Positions 1 through 10,300 of a stretch of DNA of 64,000 bases are shown one piece after another. A program made the position numbers and the translations under genes. Source of the stretch: CAG-582 sp964636965 (GTDB lineage: Bacteria > Bacillota_I > Bacilli_A > RF39 > UBA660); NCBI GenBank assembly GCA_964636965.1, contig CAZWST010000003.1, positions 1-64,000 on the forward strand, written 5' to 3'. Each line of letters opens with the position of its first letter. The stretch's first letter is position 1. The notes under the pieces are model-generated. The model did no database searches. It had not been told where the DNA came from and saw nothing but the letters and a program-made list of their open reading frames with translations.

Positions 1-46
1 ACTGAGACCTGACATTCTTGGAAACTATTGATCAATCCAAACTAGG

Positions 47-78
47 AAATATATAGTTGTCAGCTATATATTTTTTTT
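47..78 (+). terminator. Rho-independent terminator at the left edge
   Basis: A 10-bp AT-rich stem (47-56 with 64-73) with a 7-base loop is followed by a run of eight T at 71-78. It ends whatever transcription unit enters from the left and isolates the surface cassette that follows. Confidence 0.75.
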
Positions 79-102
79 GTGCCCTTAAATTTTTAATATT
101 TA

Positions 103-131
103 TTGTAAACTTGTAGATTTTTTGATATATT
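103..131 (+). promoter_or_regulatory. Promoter of the first surface cassette
   Basis: A -35 TTGTAA (103-108), a 17-base spacer and a -10 TATATT (126-131) preceded by TG plus one base form an extended -10 promoter. It sits just downstream of the terminator and about 30 bases before the first start codon. Confidence 0.65.
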
Positions 132-162
132 TATATAGAAGATATAAAAGGATAGATGGAAT

Positions 163-888
163 ATGAAAAGAGTTATTACTATCGCATTTTTATTATTTTT
201 AGTTTTATCATGTTCTTTTGAATGCTTTGCTGAAGAGGCGGGGAATAAAGAAACATGCGATTATAAAACGAGAGCCGAACTTAATAAGTTGGCTGCTAAT
301 GTAACTGCTTCATATGAAATAGAAAAAAGTGAAAATGGTTCAAATGTTTTTAAAATAACTGTTTATAATGTTGTTGAAAATCTATTTGTAAGTGTAACAG
401 ATGAAGAAGAAACTTTTTCATTAACAATTACACCAGCACATTTAACTAATGGTGTTTATACATTTGAAGTTGCAAATGACACGGATGTTATTAAATATAA
501 TTTTGCTGTTAGAAGTTTAATACAAGGTTGTACAGGAGATTTAAAAAAGTTTTCTTTGATAAAGCCTAAGAAAAATAAATATCATGACTATAATGAATGC
601 AAGTTTACTGACACAGAAAAATATTCCTATTGTGAAGAATGGATTACGAAAGATTTTTCACTATCAGAATCTCAAATACTTGCAAAAATAAACGAACAGA
701 GAAGTGGCAAGAAAAAAATAACAACCACTGCATGTGTTGATTGTGAAAATGATGTAAGACTTGCAGCTAAAACAACAAAATTAAAAATGATTAAAAAATT
801 AATCGTGATAGTTTTATCAGTTTTAATGGCATTAGATATTATTTATATTTATATAAAGATATGTAGAATAAAGGATGCAGAAATATAG
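163..888 (+). CDS. Secreted domain with C-terminal membrane anchor, cassette A subunit 1
   Basis: Not recognised as a named family. It has a cleavable-looking signal peptide (residues 1-23), an extracellular part of about 180 residues with paired cysteines (CDYK, GCTGD, ECKF, YCEEW, CVDC), then a single membrane helix near residues 208-230 with a short basic cytoplasmic tail, so topology is outside-in-membrane. It is clearly paralogous to the product of 5196-5912: both start the mature part with C-[DN]-Y-K-[ST]-[RK]-AEL, have [TV]YN[VI] and GC strands, and carry a CVxC motif just before the helix. It opens a three-gene operon (next start 14 bases downstream). I infer a membrane platform or assembly partner of the giant secreted protein of the same cassette. 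Confidence 0.85.
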   Translation: MKRVITIAFLLFLVLSCSFECFAEEAGNKETCDYKTRAELNKLAANVTASYEIEKSENGSNVFKITVYNVVENLFVSVTDEEETFSLTITPAHLTNGVYTFEVANDTDVIKYNFAVRSLIQGCTGDLKKFSLIKPKKNKYHDYNECKFTDTEKYSYCEEWITKDFSLSESQILAKINEQRSGKKKITTTACVDCENDVRLAAKTTKLKMIKKLIVIVLSVLMALDIIYIYIKICRIKDAEI

Positions 889-902
889 TTAGGAGGAAAA
901 AT

Positions 903-1841
903 ATGAAGAAAATCGAAAAAGAACGTAGATTTAAAACTGAATATATACCAGTTTATATTTGTTCGGTAATCTTAGTTCTATTTATATGTTTAATCGTATT
1001 AACTATTAACTATGAAGGAAAAAAATCTACTAACTCACCTGCTACACCAAGTAATGCAGTAAATGAAGATTTGGCAATTACAAAGACAGATTCTAAATGC
1101 AATCAAGATGAATTAAATGAACTTTTGAATCTGGCAAATAAAGTAAGTGGAGATTACCAAGCTGCCAATAAAAAAGTTCCAATTGAAAAAACTGAGGAAA
1201 ATATAGATTATTATGAAGACTTGGGTGGAATGGTTACTTATAGATATATCGAAATAATTATAAAAGGAATTAAAGAAGGTGTGTATGCACAAATAACAAA
1301 TAATTATAATGATGACATCATAACTATAAGACCTAGTGATTTAAATGAAGCTGGTGAATATAAATACGAAGCTCCTACTATGGATAAAGTAGTAACATAC
1401 ACGGTTAATATCTATGCAGAAAAATATGGATGCACAGGAGAAATAATAAGAAAAGTTAGCTTTGATACAAAAATATATAATACTAAAAGTGATTTATTAG
1501 CATGCATAATGTATCCAAACTATGATGGATGTGTAAAACTAGTTGATAAAGAAATATCTATTACAGACTTTTATAATGATTTAGAAAAATATAAAAAAAA
1601 TGTTGATAAAGCTGAGGCTGTAGCTAATGCTAACATCTTAAATGCTTTTGCTCAATCTGAGGTATTTACAGCAGATGATTTAACAAATGAAAATGGAAAT
1701 AATAAAAAGAATACTGAATATGGTAAAGTAATTAATAAACTTAAAGATAATCTTGATTTAATAGTTATTGCTTTTTCTTCTATTGGAATAGCAGTATTAG
1801 TAATTATTCTAATAATGTTCGTAAGGAGACACAAACTATGA
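903..1841 (+). CDS. Membrane protein with related extracellular domain, cassette A subunit 2
   Basis: Function unknown. A basic N-terminus is followed by a membrane helix at about residues 15-36, an extracellular region of roughly 240 residues, and a second membrane helix at about 287-308 with a basic tail, so both ends are cytoplasmic. The extracellular region resembles that of the previous gene (an N-terminal C-x-x-x-ELN helix, an AQITN strand, and an EKYGCTGE segment), so it looks like a diverged copy with an extra anchor. The Shine-Dalgarno sequence AGGAGG lies 6 bases before the ATG. The stop overlaps the next start by 4 bases (ATGA), implying translational coupling to the giant protein. 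Confidence 0.85.
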   Translation: MKKIEKERRFKTEYIPVYICSVILVLFICLIVLTINYEGKKSTNSPATPSNAVNEDLAITKTDSKCNQDELNELLNLANKVSGDYQAANKKVPIEKTEENIDYYEDLGGMVTYRYIEIIIKGIKEGVYAQITNNYNDDIITIRPSDLNEAGEYKYEAPTMDKVVTYTVNIYAEKYGCTGEIIRKVSFDTKIYNTKSDLLACIMYPNYDGCVKLVDKEISITDFYNDLEKYKKNVDKAEAVANANILNAFAQSEVFTADDLTNENGNNKKNTEYGKVINKLKDNLDLIVIAFSSIGIAVLVIILIMFVRRHKL

Positions 1842-4800
1842 AAAAACATATAACATGCACATTATTATTAATTTTATCTTTATGTTTAAATGTAAAAAAA
1901 GTATACGCTATAACTGGTATTGCTGGATTTGATGGTGGAGCTTATAGTACTGGAATTACTTGGAGAGAAACAGGTGATGGATCGGGTACATCAGGAGAAT
2001 ATACTGACCATATAAAACATTTAAAAATCAATGGTCAAAAATTTGTTGCTTATTGTCTTGACCCTGGATTAAAACTAAATACCGGGGATGAATATAGTTG
2101 TTCACCTTTAACAGATGCTGGTGCTTATTCTTTAGTTACCAATGGTGGAAATTATACAATAACACAAATGTCTTTAAGATTTTATGCCGTATTTAAGGGC
2201 TATGGATCATCATCATTAACTCAAATGCGTGCAGCTATGATAAGATTTGCCCAAGTTAAAGATGGTATGCAAATGAATCAACTTTGTGAAACCATGAAAT
2301 CAGAAGGAAAAATTAATCACACTTGTTCAGGGAATCCTTATGATTATTTATCTGGAAATCAAGGACTTGTTGATGCTGGATATCAGCTTGCATGGGAAGC
2401 TCGTGAAGCAACAAAACGTGAAACCTCAGGCTCTGGTGGCTTAACTTTTACAAAGACTGCGGCTTCAACAAAAAATCAAATAACTTATAATGTAACTTCC
2501 CTTCAAAATATAAATAAGATTAAATTTGTTTGTGAAGGTTGTACAATAGTAGGTTCTGATAAGAATTTTTCAGGAAGAAGTGGAACACTTGTTGTAAGAC
2601 CTCCTGCAGATTGTGAACCATTTAAAATAAAAGCTTATTATGTACCAAATGGAATTCAGTTGTGTACAAGCTTAAATGGTTCAATAAATGAAAGACAAAT
2701 GTTAGTTGTTAATTTTGAAGCCACTTCATCACTTTCTCCAGGTAGTACAGAAATAGATACTTCTGGGGAACCAAATGATGTTTTTGAGGATAGAGGAATT
2801 GACTGTGATCCTGAATGTTGTACAGAAGTTGATATTAAACCTAACTATATTGAAGGAGAAATAAACAATTGCTGTTTAGATAATACCCATTCTTGGGCAA
2901 AAGAATATGATTTAAATCAATTAGTTTGTTATTCTAAGGATCTTCTAGTAGACCATTATTGGAAAATGTGTAATTCAGAAAGTTACTTAGATAAAAAGAT
3001 GAATGGTGAATTAAATGAATACTGTGATATTTATTGTACTGAAAGAGTTACAGTTGATGTTCCAGGAGCAATAACTGCAACATCAGGAAGATATTTTGAT
3101 TTAACAACAACTTCGCAAGGTACAAAATCACCATATGTTGAAGGATTTAAACGATGTCGTACTCTAATTCATTTTAAGAAATGGCAAGATGATTATCGTA
3201 AACAAGTAGAAGAGCAAGTTAGGCAATATAATAAGTATCAAGAAGAAAGACTATGGGATTTAATATATGAAGATGCCCTAGCTGATACTGAAAGTTGTAC
3301 TCTGACAATTACTATAACTTGCCAAGGAGAAAGTAAATCCGGAGATAAACATGACGATCCAAATAATCCAGATAAAGTAACTTGTCATTATGATCTTGAT
3401 ACAACCTCTCATTCTAAAGAAACGAAATATGGTCCTATAACTTATACACAATATAATTTTACAAATCCAGATCATAATCATAAAAAAGCATATTTTGTAA
3501 AACTTGATGAGAAAGGTTTCAAATCTGACGCTGATGGATATTATAATTATTATAAAGTTTTAAAAGATACTAATAAAACTTTAGATCACGCTATTAAATC
3601 AATATGGGAGACTACTCCAACTATTACAGATGCAAATAACTTTATGTCTCAAGAGCAAAGTGTATCAAGCTCTAATTGTGGTGAGACAGCAGGTGTTAGT
3701 TGTTCTAAAAACTTTGATGATACTTGTGGAAATCCAGAAGGAGATCATGGGACATATCAAGAAAATGTAGTAAGTGTTCATGCTACCCATCATGGAGCAG
3801 CTGCCTCAGCTAAGGGAGCATATGCAGCAGCCGTAGTAAATGCAAAAACGCTAGAAGAAAAAATTGATAAATGTGATAAATATTTTACTAAATATGAAGG
3901 TACTAATGCAGAAAGCAACTTCCCATTTAGATCATCATTCTTTGGATTTGAATATAGCCAAGTATATGTTGATAACTATGGAGAATTAAAAAAAGATGTT
4001 ATTTTAGTTCCATTTGAATCAGAGCCAGGATGTCAAATATCTGGACCAACTCTTGGACCAGATGCCGAAGATGGTATGGTTGCACCACAATATTCAACAA
4101 AATATTATTCAGATAAAGAAACAGAAACAGAAGACTTTGGTAAAACCGGAATTGAATGGGAAGAATTCGAAACAGGATTTGAACAATATATTGATGAACT
4201 ATATAAAGCTGATCAAAAATTTGTCCAAGATGCTAAATATAAAGCAACTTGTTCATGGAATGAACCATCAAATACTAAATATACTTTGGTACAAAAAGGT
4301 ATAGTTCAAGAAGGAGACTTTAATATTACAAAAAACGATCGCCAATATGCAGTTCATCTAACAACACTTGATGGAACTTATGATACAAGATGGTTACTAA
4401 GTGGCTTAGGAACAAATTCTAAATTCGATGCATTCTTTGCAGAAAATGGGGCAGTATGTTCTAATAAACAAAGTGCTTCAAGCGATGGATTATTCCATTG
4501 TGCACTTCATGTTGAACATGAAATCATATTTACTGGAAAATGTAATGGAGAAAAAACTACAACACAAACTGAAGAATGTGAAAAAAATGATGGAACAGAC
4601 ACTGTTATGAACTTTAAAATTGTTGACCCAGCCACAGTATTCACTTGTGATTCTTACGAATCATGTGGATACGGATATAACTGGTTTAAAATGAATGGTG
4701 GACCTGAAACACTAAAAGAAATCAGAAGAAAAGGTAAAGAAGACAAAACTTATGCTCCTGAAAGTCTTACATACCAAGTAAAATTAACTTCAAAAGATAT

Positions 4801-5083
4801 GAGAGAAATTAAGAATTACAACGCCTATCGAGAAAATAATAACTATGGCGGATATTCAGACTTTAGTTTAATTTGTGATTGTCCTGATGACAATGAAGAG
4901 TGTAATGAAGTCGGAGGAACTCAAACATGTAAGAGAAGTAGAAGTTGCCGTAAGTGTAGAAGTATATTCTTAAATAACTTATATGATGGACACATTTCTT
5001 ATTCAGGAAATCATTCAGTTACAAAAGCAACTGGTAATATTGAATCAATAAGAAACTCTGGTCGTGTTCACTGGGCTGGATAA
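1838..5083 (+). CDS. Giant Cys-rich secreted protein with putative thioester adhesin head
   Basis: 1,081 residues with a signal peptide (1-24). Residues about 30-190 show the three marks of Gram-positive thioester domains: a YC[LVI]DPG block with Cys73, a TQ motif (T109-Q110), and a YQ-x-x-W block with Gln183. In characterised family members Cys and Gln form an internal thioester that reacts covalently with host protein. A beta-rich segment (about 205-300) follows, then a region with CC pairs and the block YCDIYCTERV (396-405), a coiled-coil-like stretch (447-475), a second Ala-rich helical stretch, and a Cys-rich C-terminus (CDCPDD, CRKCR). Residues from about 335 on are homologous to the product of 7309-10632. 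There is no LPxTG signal. Retention may depend on the co-encoded membrane proteins (inference). Confidence 0.85.
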   Translation: MKKHITCTLLLILSLCLNVKKVYAITGIAGFDGGAYSTGITWRETGDGSGTSGEYTDHIKHLKINGQKFVAYCLDPGLKLNTGDEYSCSPLTDAGAYSLVTNGGNYTITQMSLRFYAVFKGYGSSSLTQMRAAMIRFAQVKDGMQMNQLCETMKSEGKINHTCSGNPYDYLSGNQGLVDAGYQLAWEAREATKRETSGSGGLTFTKTAASTKNQITYNVTSLQNINKIKFVCEGCTIVGSDKNFSGRSGTLVVRPPADCEPFKIKAYYVPNGIQLCTSLNGSINERQMLVVNFEATSSLSPGSTEIDTSGEPNDVFEDRGIDCDPECCTEVDIKPNYIEGEINNCCLDNTHSWAKEYDLNQLVCYSKDLLVDHYWKMCNSESYLDKKMNGELNEYCDIYCTERVTVDVPGAITATSGRYFDLTTTSQGTKSPYVEGFKRCRTLIHFKKWQDDYRKQVEEQVRQYNKYQEERLWDLIYEDALADTESCTLTITITCQGESKSGDKHDDPNNPDKVTCHYDLDTTSHSKETKYGPITYTQYNFTNPDHNHKKAYFVKLDEKGFKSDADGYYNYYKVLKDTNKTLDHAIKSIWETTPTITDANNFMSQEQSVSSSNCGETAGVSCSKNFDDTCGNPEGDHGTYQENVVSVHATHHGAAASAKGAYAAAVVNAKTLEEKIDKCDKYFTKYEGTNAESNFPFRSSFFGFEYSQVYVDNYGELKKDVILVPFESEPGCQISGPTLGPDAEDGMVAPQYSTKYYSDKETETEDFGKTGIEWEEFETGFEQYIDELYKADQKFVQDAKYKATCSWNEPSNTKYTLVQKGIVQEGDFNITKNDRQYAVHLTTLDGTYDTRWLLSGLGTNSKFDAFFAENGAVCSNKQSASSDGLFHCALHVEHEIIFTGKCNGEKTTTQTEECEKNDGTDTVMNFKIVDPATVFTCDSYESCGYGYNWFKMNGGPETLKEIRRKGKEDKTYAPESLTYQVKLTSKDMREIKNYNAYRENNNYGGYSDFSLICDCPDDNEECNEVGGTQTCKRSRSCRKCRSIFLNNLYDGHISYSGNHSVTKATGNIESIRNSGRVHWAG

Positions 5084-5091
5084 AAATGATA

Positions 5092-5128
5092 AAAAAGATA
5101 TAACTATTTAAATGTGTTATATCTTTTT
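5092..5128 (+). terminator. Terminator of cassette A
   Basis: A 9-bp stem (5096-5104 with 5116-5124) with an 11-base loop and flanking A and T tracts follows 9 bases after the stop of the giant protein. Confidence 0.8.
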
Positions 5129-5142
5129 ATTTGCTTAAATAC

Positions 5143-5171
5143 TTGTACTTGTTCTCCTAATTTGTTATAAT
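5143..5171 (+). promoter_or_regulatory. Promoter of the second surface cassette
   Basis: A -35 TTGTAC (5143-5148), a 17-base spacer and a -10 TATAAT (5166-5171), with TG one base upstream of the -10. The Shine-Dalgarno GAGG and ATG (5196) follow within 25 bases. Confidence 0.8.
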
Positions 5172-5195
5172 TTTTATAAAGGTAAAGAGGATTAT

Positions 5196-5912
5196 ATGAA
5201 GGTACTATTTTATAATTTAATAGCTATCACATCTTTTTTTATAATTAGTTTTAATGTTTATGCTTTAGACGATACAACATGTAATTATAAATCTAAAGCT
5301 GAACTAAGTAAGGCAGCTTATAATACTGATGCTAACTATTCGATAAGAAAAGATGATAATGGAAATTATTATTTTGAAATCACAATTTATAATATTACTG
5401 ATCAAATATATGCTGTTATTACCAATGACGTAACAGATGAAGAAATCTTAGTTTATAATAACATGACGACAAATAATAATTACAAATTTGAAGTACATGA
5501 TATAACAACAGTTATAAACTATGTTGTTCATATTCGTGCAACTAAATATGGCTGTAATGATGAGTTTCGAAAAATAAATATTTCTAAGCCACGTTATAAT
5601 GATATAAGCGAGATATCTATATGCAAAAATGATGTCATGCTAGATTACACTTATTGCAAGCCATGGGTAAACAGATACTTCACCGAAACAAGAGAAGAAG
5701 TATTAGAAAGAGTAAATAATCAATTCAATAAAAATAAGATTACGACTACAACTGTATGTGTTGCGTGTAAGCAAAATGCTAATGCTGCAAAAAAGGTAAA
5801 AAAACAACAAATGATAAAGTTAGCAATTATTATCGGATTATCTGTAGGAATTATACTTGATATAGGTGTCATAATACTTTTAATTATAAGATTGAAGAGG
5901 TATGAGTTATGA
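5196..5912 (+). CDS. Secreted domain with C-terminal membrane anchor, cassette B subunit 1
   Basis: Paralogue of the product of 163-888 with the same length and order: a signal peptide (1-23), a mature start C-N-Y-K, an extracellular beta-rich domain with a KYGC strand, a CVAC pair just before the membrane helix (about 207-230) and a short basic tail. The two copies differ in many positions, so the duplication is not recent. The stop TGA overlaps the next start (ATGA). Function unknown. Its position as the first gene of each cassette suggests a conserved role with the giant protein. Confidence 0.85.
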   Translation: MKVLFYNLIAITSFFIISFNVYALDDTTCNYKSKAELSKAAYNTDANYSIRKDDNGNYYFEITIYNITDQIYAVITNDVTDEEILVYNNMTTNNNYKFEVHDITTVINYVVHIRATKYGCNDEFRKINISKPRYNDISEISICKNDVMLDYTYCKPWVNRYFTETREEVLERVNNQFNKNKITTTTVCVACKQNANAAKKVKKQQMIKLAIIIGLSVGIILDIGVIILLIIRLKRYEL

Positions 5913-7291
5913 AAAAGATAAGGAAAACTAAGGAAGAAAGAAAAGAAATAAGAAAGTTCAAAGAAGAAGAAAAAAATAAATTAAGACTAAATAAAGAGAA
6001 TAAACCCTTTATGAAAGAACATCTTTATTTAATTATTGCAATTCTAGTTCTAGCTTTATTAATCACTATTTTAATTTATATGTTATTCTTTAGTAAATCA
6101 AGAGATGTTATAGTTCCTGATTTACCAAAGAATGAAACTATGGATATCGGTTTAATAGATTTTAATGACAAAGGAACAACGGCTGATGATTTAAATAGTA
6201 AAAAGAATAATAATATCTCCGTTAATTATAAGGTCGTAAGTGACTATTATAAAGAAGGTATATTACTTTCCAACACTAATGTTGAATATTTAAATAATAC
6301 ATTTATAGTAACTTCTGGTCCTTTATCAAAAGATCCATTTATTTCCAAACTATCAAAAGATGGAAACCTTGAATGGTTAACTAAACTTAATGATAAAGAA
6401 TATGGAACAATAAATGTTTATAAGACAGTATTTATAAATAATAACTACTACGTATTTGCAACAAGTACAAAAGATAGTAAATTATCCTTAATATCTATTA
6501 AAATAAATGATTCTGGAAAAAAAGTTACAACAAGTAAATTAAAAGATGATTTTAATGGAAAAATAAAAGATGTAGTTATAAGTGATAAAAAAATATCTAT
6601 TATTACAGGCGACTCATCAGATATAAAAGTATATTTTACTGACGAAGATTTAAAAGCAAATAAAAATGAAGTTGTAATATCAAAATATGTAGATAATTCA
6701 ACTTATTTAAATTATCAAAAGAGTATTAGTACTAATGGATTATTAAATGTAGTAGTAAATAACTCAGATAAGTTCTATAGTGTAGAAATTGATACTAACT
6801 CATACTCAACTACCGCAAAAGAATTTAATGATATAAATGAATTAAAATATGAAGGGTCTTTGAAAGTTAGTAACTATCTAGATGGCTATACAGGATATAC
6901 AGATACAGATGTTTATAAGTTTGATAAAAATAATAAACTTATAAATAAGATTGATTATAGTAAGATAAAATTAGAAAATGATGAAGAATTTAAGAAAAAG
7001 TACAAAGATGATGAATTCTTCCCAAGTGATGATTTAGAAAATTTTATAGAAATTGAAGAAATAAAAAATGATGAAAATAGGTTAGTTGTTAAGAGTAATA
7101 CTTTATATTCAACAATCTATGACATATATGATTCAAGTTTAAAGATAAATAAAAGAATTATGTTAGATAAAATAAAGTACACATATAATGAAAGCATATT
7201 ACTAAATAGCTTTTATATAGATGGTACTATCTATGAATTATATTCATATGGTTCAGTTACACCATCTATTATGATTAGTAAGATAGGATAA
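5909..7291 (+). CDS. Type II membrane protein with large extracellular beta-rich domain, cassette B subunit 2
   Basis: 460 residues: a very basic cytoplasmic N-terminus (about 35 residues), one membrane helix (about 38-62), then about 395 extracellular residues rich in beta strands with repeated 'I-x-V-x-x-D-x-K-x-S' style blades. This suggests a propeller or repeated sheet fold (inference). It occupies the position of subunit 2 in cassette A but does not share its obvious motifs. The reading frame overlaps the preceding stop by 4 bases and lies 17 bases before the giant gene, so the three are one operon. Confidence 0.8.
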   Translation: MKKIRKTKEERKEIRKFKEEEKNKLRLNKENKPFMKEHLYLIIAILVLALLITILIYMLFFSKSRDVIVPDLPKNETMDIGLIDFNDKGTTADDLNSKKNNNISVNYKVVSDYYKEGILLSNTNVEYLNNTFIVTSGPLSKDPFISKLSKDGNLEWLTKLNDKEYGTINVYKTVFINNNYYVFATSTKDSKLSLISIKINDSGKKVTTSKLKDDFNGKIKDVVISDKKISIITGDSSDIKVYFTDEDLKANKNEVVISKYVDNSTYLNYQKSISTNGLLNVVVNNSDKFYSVEIDTNSYSTTAKEFNDINELKYEGSLKVSNYLDGYTGYTDTDVYKFDKNNKLINKIDYSKIKLENDEEFKKKYKDDEFFPSDDLENFIEIEEIKNDENRLVVKSNTLYSTIYDIYDSSLKINKRIMLDKIKYTYNESILLNSFYIDGTIYELYSYGSVTPSIMISKIG

Positions 7292-7308
7292 AGTTAGGAG
7301 GACAACTC

Positions 7309-10300
7309 ATGAAAAGATTTAAATTATTAATTATTATACTTGCATTATTAGTTGTATCTCCAACTACTTGTTATGCATCCAGTGAATCTTCTGGTGAAGA
7401 AGGAAGTGGAGCTGGTATAATAAACCCATGTAGCCCAAATTGTAGTGGTATAGTAAGATCATCTTCATTAGGTGGTGTTAGAATTACTTTTGTTGATGCA
7501 AGTGGCCATGTTGTCCCAGCTTCGGGAAATCAAAGTTTTGACTTTGTTACTTATGTTCGTCCAGGAAAAGAGGGAATAAATTTTTTCTATAATTCATTTT
7601 CTGGAGATAGAAATAAAATAGCAATGTCTGGAGGAGCAAATTATTCCGAAGGAACATCTCCTCAATCAAGCTTTAAAAGATTTAGTGCTGTAGCTTCTGC
7701 TTATAATAATAATGAGCCAGGACATAAAGCCAGTTTACCAACAAGCGGAAATACTGGAGGTAGTCTTAATAAAGGTTATGGTTCAGAATTAAATTTCTTC
7801 CTAGGATTAACTAGAACAGGAAATCCAACATATGCTCAAGATGTTAATGCATTCATTAAAGCAATAGCAGAAGTAAGTGGCGGGTTTAATGCTGAAGATT
7901 TGATTTATAAAGTGGCTGAAGGATGTAATACAGGTGAAGAAATATTTATTGTAATGGAGCCATTATTCTTCTGGTCAGGTAAAACAGGTGGTGGTTATAC
8001 TAACTACTTTGGAACACTTGCTGATTCATATCATTTCTTTGGTGGAAGTATTCCAGGAAGTGTTGGTTTATATAATACCAATCGTTTGGCTTACGTAATT
8101 TATTATGAAAGAGAAATAGCTGCTTATAAAGGTGCAACTGGAGTATCAAAAGATGGATTTAAAATTCAAAGTGCTGCCGATCTTTTATCAACAGCTGGTT
8201 TTGGATTAGCTGTTGACTGGGCTAATGATCCAGGTCAGTATTGTAATTCATGTTCATATGAAAACGGAAAGTTCTCTTATGATAATAAAATATATCCAGG
8301 AGATTTAGTAATTCCAAGTGGATTTAAGAGTATTGAAGATTATGCATTCACTGGACGTGATTCTGGTGGTGCAGGATGTTGTGATATCCTAGAACCGCAA
8401 ATCGGATCAATGCCAAAAGAATGGCAAGATGCCTATGACAAATTATGTAGAGAAGATGAACCAGATTGTTGTACACCATCAGTTCCTAAAGAACCTCCAG
8501 TAATTGATGTTCATAACTGTTGTGAAGATTCTCCATTATCAAAAGTAATTGATAGTGAATTAGATGATATCTTCTGTTATGATAGCGAATTACAAGTAGA
8601 ATACTTTAAGAATAGATGTGAAAATGATCGTTATAAAGAAAAATTAAATGATTATTGTGATATTTATTGTACTGAAAGAGTAACAATGGAAGTACCTCAA
8701 GCAATTACAGCAACATCAGGAAGATACTTCACATTAAGTAAAACATCAAAAGGAACAACGTCTCCTTATATCGAAGGATTTAGAAGATGTCGTGTTAAAG
8801 TTTATTATAATGAATGGCGTAAGAAATATGCTGAAACTGTAAAACGACAAGTTGATCAATATAACGAGTTCCAACGTCAAGCTTCAATGGAAAAGAATTA
8901 TGAAGAAGCCTTACCAACAAAAGAAACTATTCATGAAACTGGAACAATTACTACATCTTGTAGTGAAACAGATAATTCAACTACACCTCCTACTAAGAAG
9001 AGTAGTACAGGAAGTGCAACATTTGATTATGTTTATTATAAATGGACATTTAAGAATAACTATAATTATCACACAGTAGATCTTAAAGATGATCATTATA
9101 CTAGAGTTGAAATAGTTCGTGGACAGACTTTAAAAGAGCCACATGAACCTTATAGTTTATATAAATATGATGAAGCAAAAGCTGCATATGATGCCGCTAA
9201 GAGTCAAGCAGCATCTAACTGTGGACTTGGAAATGTATCCTATGGTGGAACACAATTTAAAGAATTTACTGCATCATATAGAAATGAAAATCCAGAAGAG
9301 GTAATTAATACAATAAAACAAGCTAAAGAGTCAGCTAAAGCTGCATATGAAATTGCAACTAAAGAAGCAGACACATTAGAGCATAATATCGACGAATGTG
9401 ATTACTACTTTGATGATTCAAAGAGTAGACTTGAAGAAAAAGCTACATATGATGGAAAAGATGCTGAAAAACATTACAGCTTTACTCCAGATCTTCTATT
9501 TAGATATTCTCAAGTATATTTAGGAGAAGATGGTAAAGCAGTACTTGATACTTTAGCAGTAGAATTTGATAGATCATGTGAATATAAGACATTATATGAT
9601 AAAGATGAAACAGACGTAGATGAAATCAAACCTGATAGATATTCAGGAATATATTCAAATGGTTCTGAAAGAATGCATGACTTTGATAAAGATGTTGAAT
9701 TAGTTTATGAGCCGAATGGTGTTCCACTATCTAAATATTATGACTACGAATATAAAGCAGAAAAATTATTTACAACCGATGCTAAATATCATGCAACATG
9801 TAAGTGGACTGAAAAAGATAAAGATATCTATACTTTAGTTCCTTCAGGAATTTCTTCTGAAACTTCAGTATTTAATCACACAATTCACAATCGTGAATAT
9901 AAGATATATTTATCAACTTTTGATGGAACATATCAAACTTACTGGGATATCAATAATGTTGGACATAAGGGTGGATTTACAAGCTACTTCCAAAGAGGAA
10001 CAAAGACTTGTGCTGGAGAAAACCCCGAAGATATAGGAACAACTATTACATGTAAGATTCATGTTGAACACGAATTAGTTCAAACCGGAAAATGTAATGG
10101 TTCAAATGGCACTGATACAACAATCAGTGAAGATGACTGTGATATCAATAAAGAAGGTTATGACTTATTTGCATTTAAAGTAGCAGATCCACAAGATTTA
10201 TTCCCAACGGGAACTGAAACAGCATCTGGTACAATTGCTTATAACTGGACACAAACTGAACGTGGAAAACAAGTAATGAATGAGATACAAGAAAAAGGAG

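Noticed and set aside
2..31. Possible last codons of a gene entering from the left (LRPDILGNY stop).
   Set aside because: Only nine codons, no family can be recognised, and the terminator that follows would fit any upstream unit.
7309..8400. Thioester domain in the second giant protein.
   Set aside because: No YCxDPG or YQxxW blocks. The head is of another kind.
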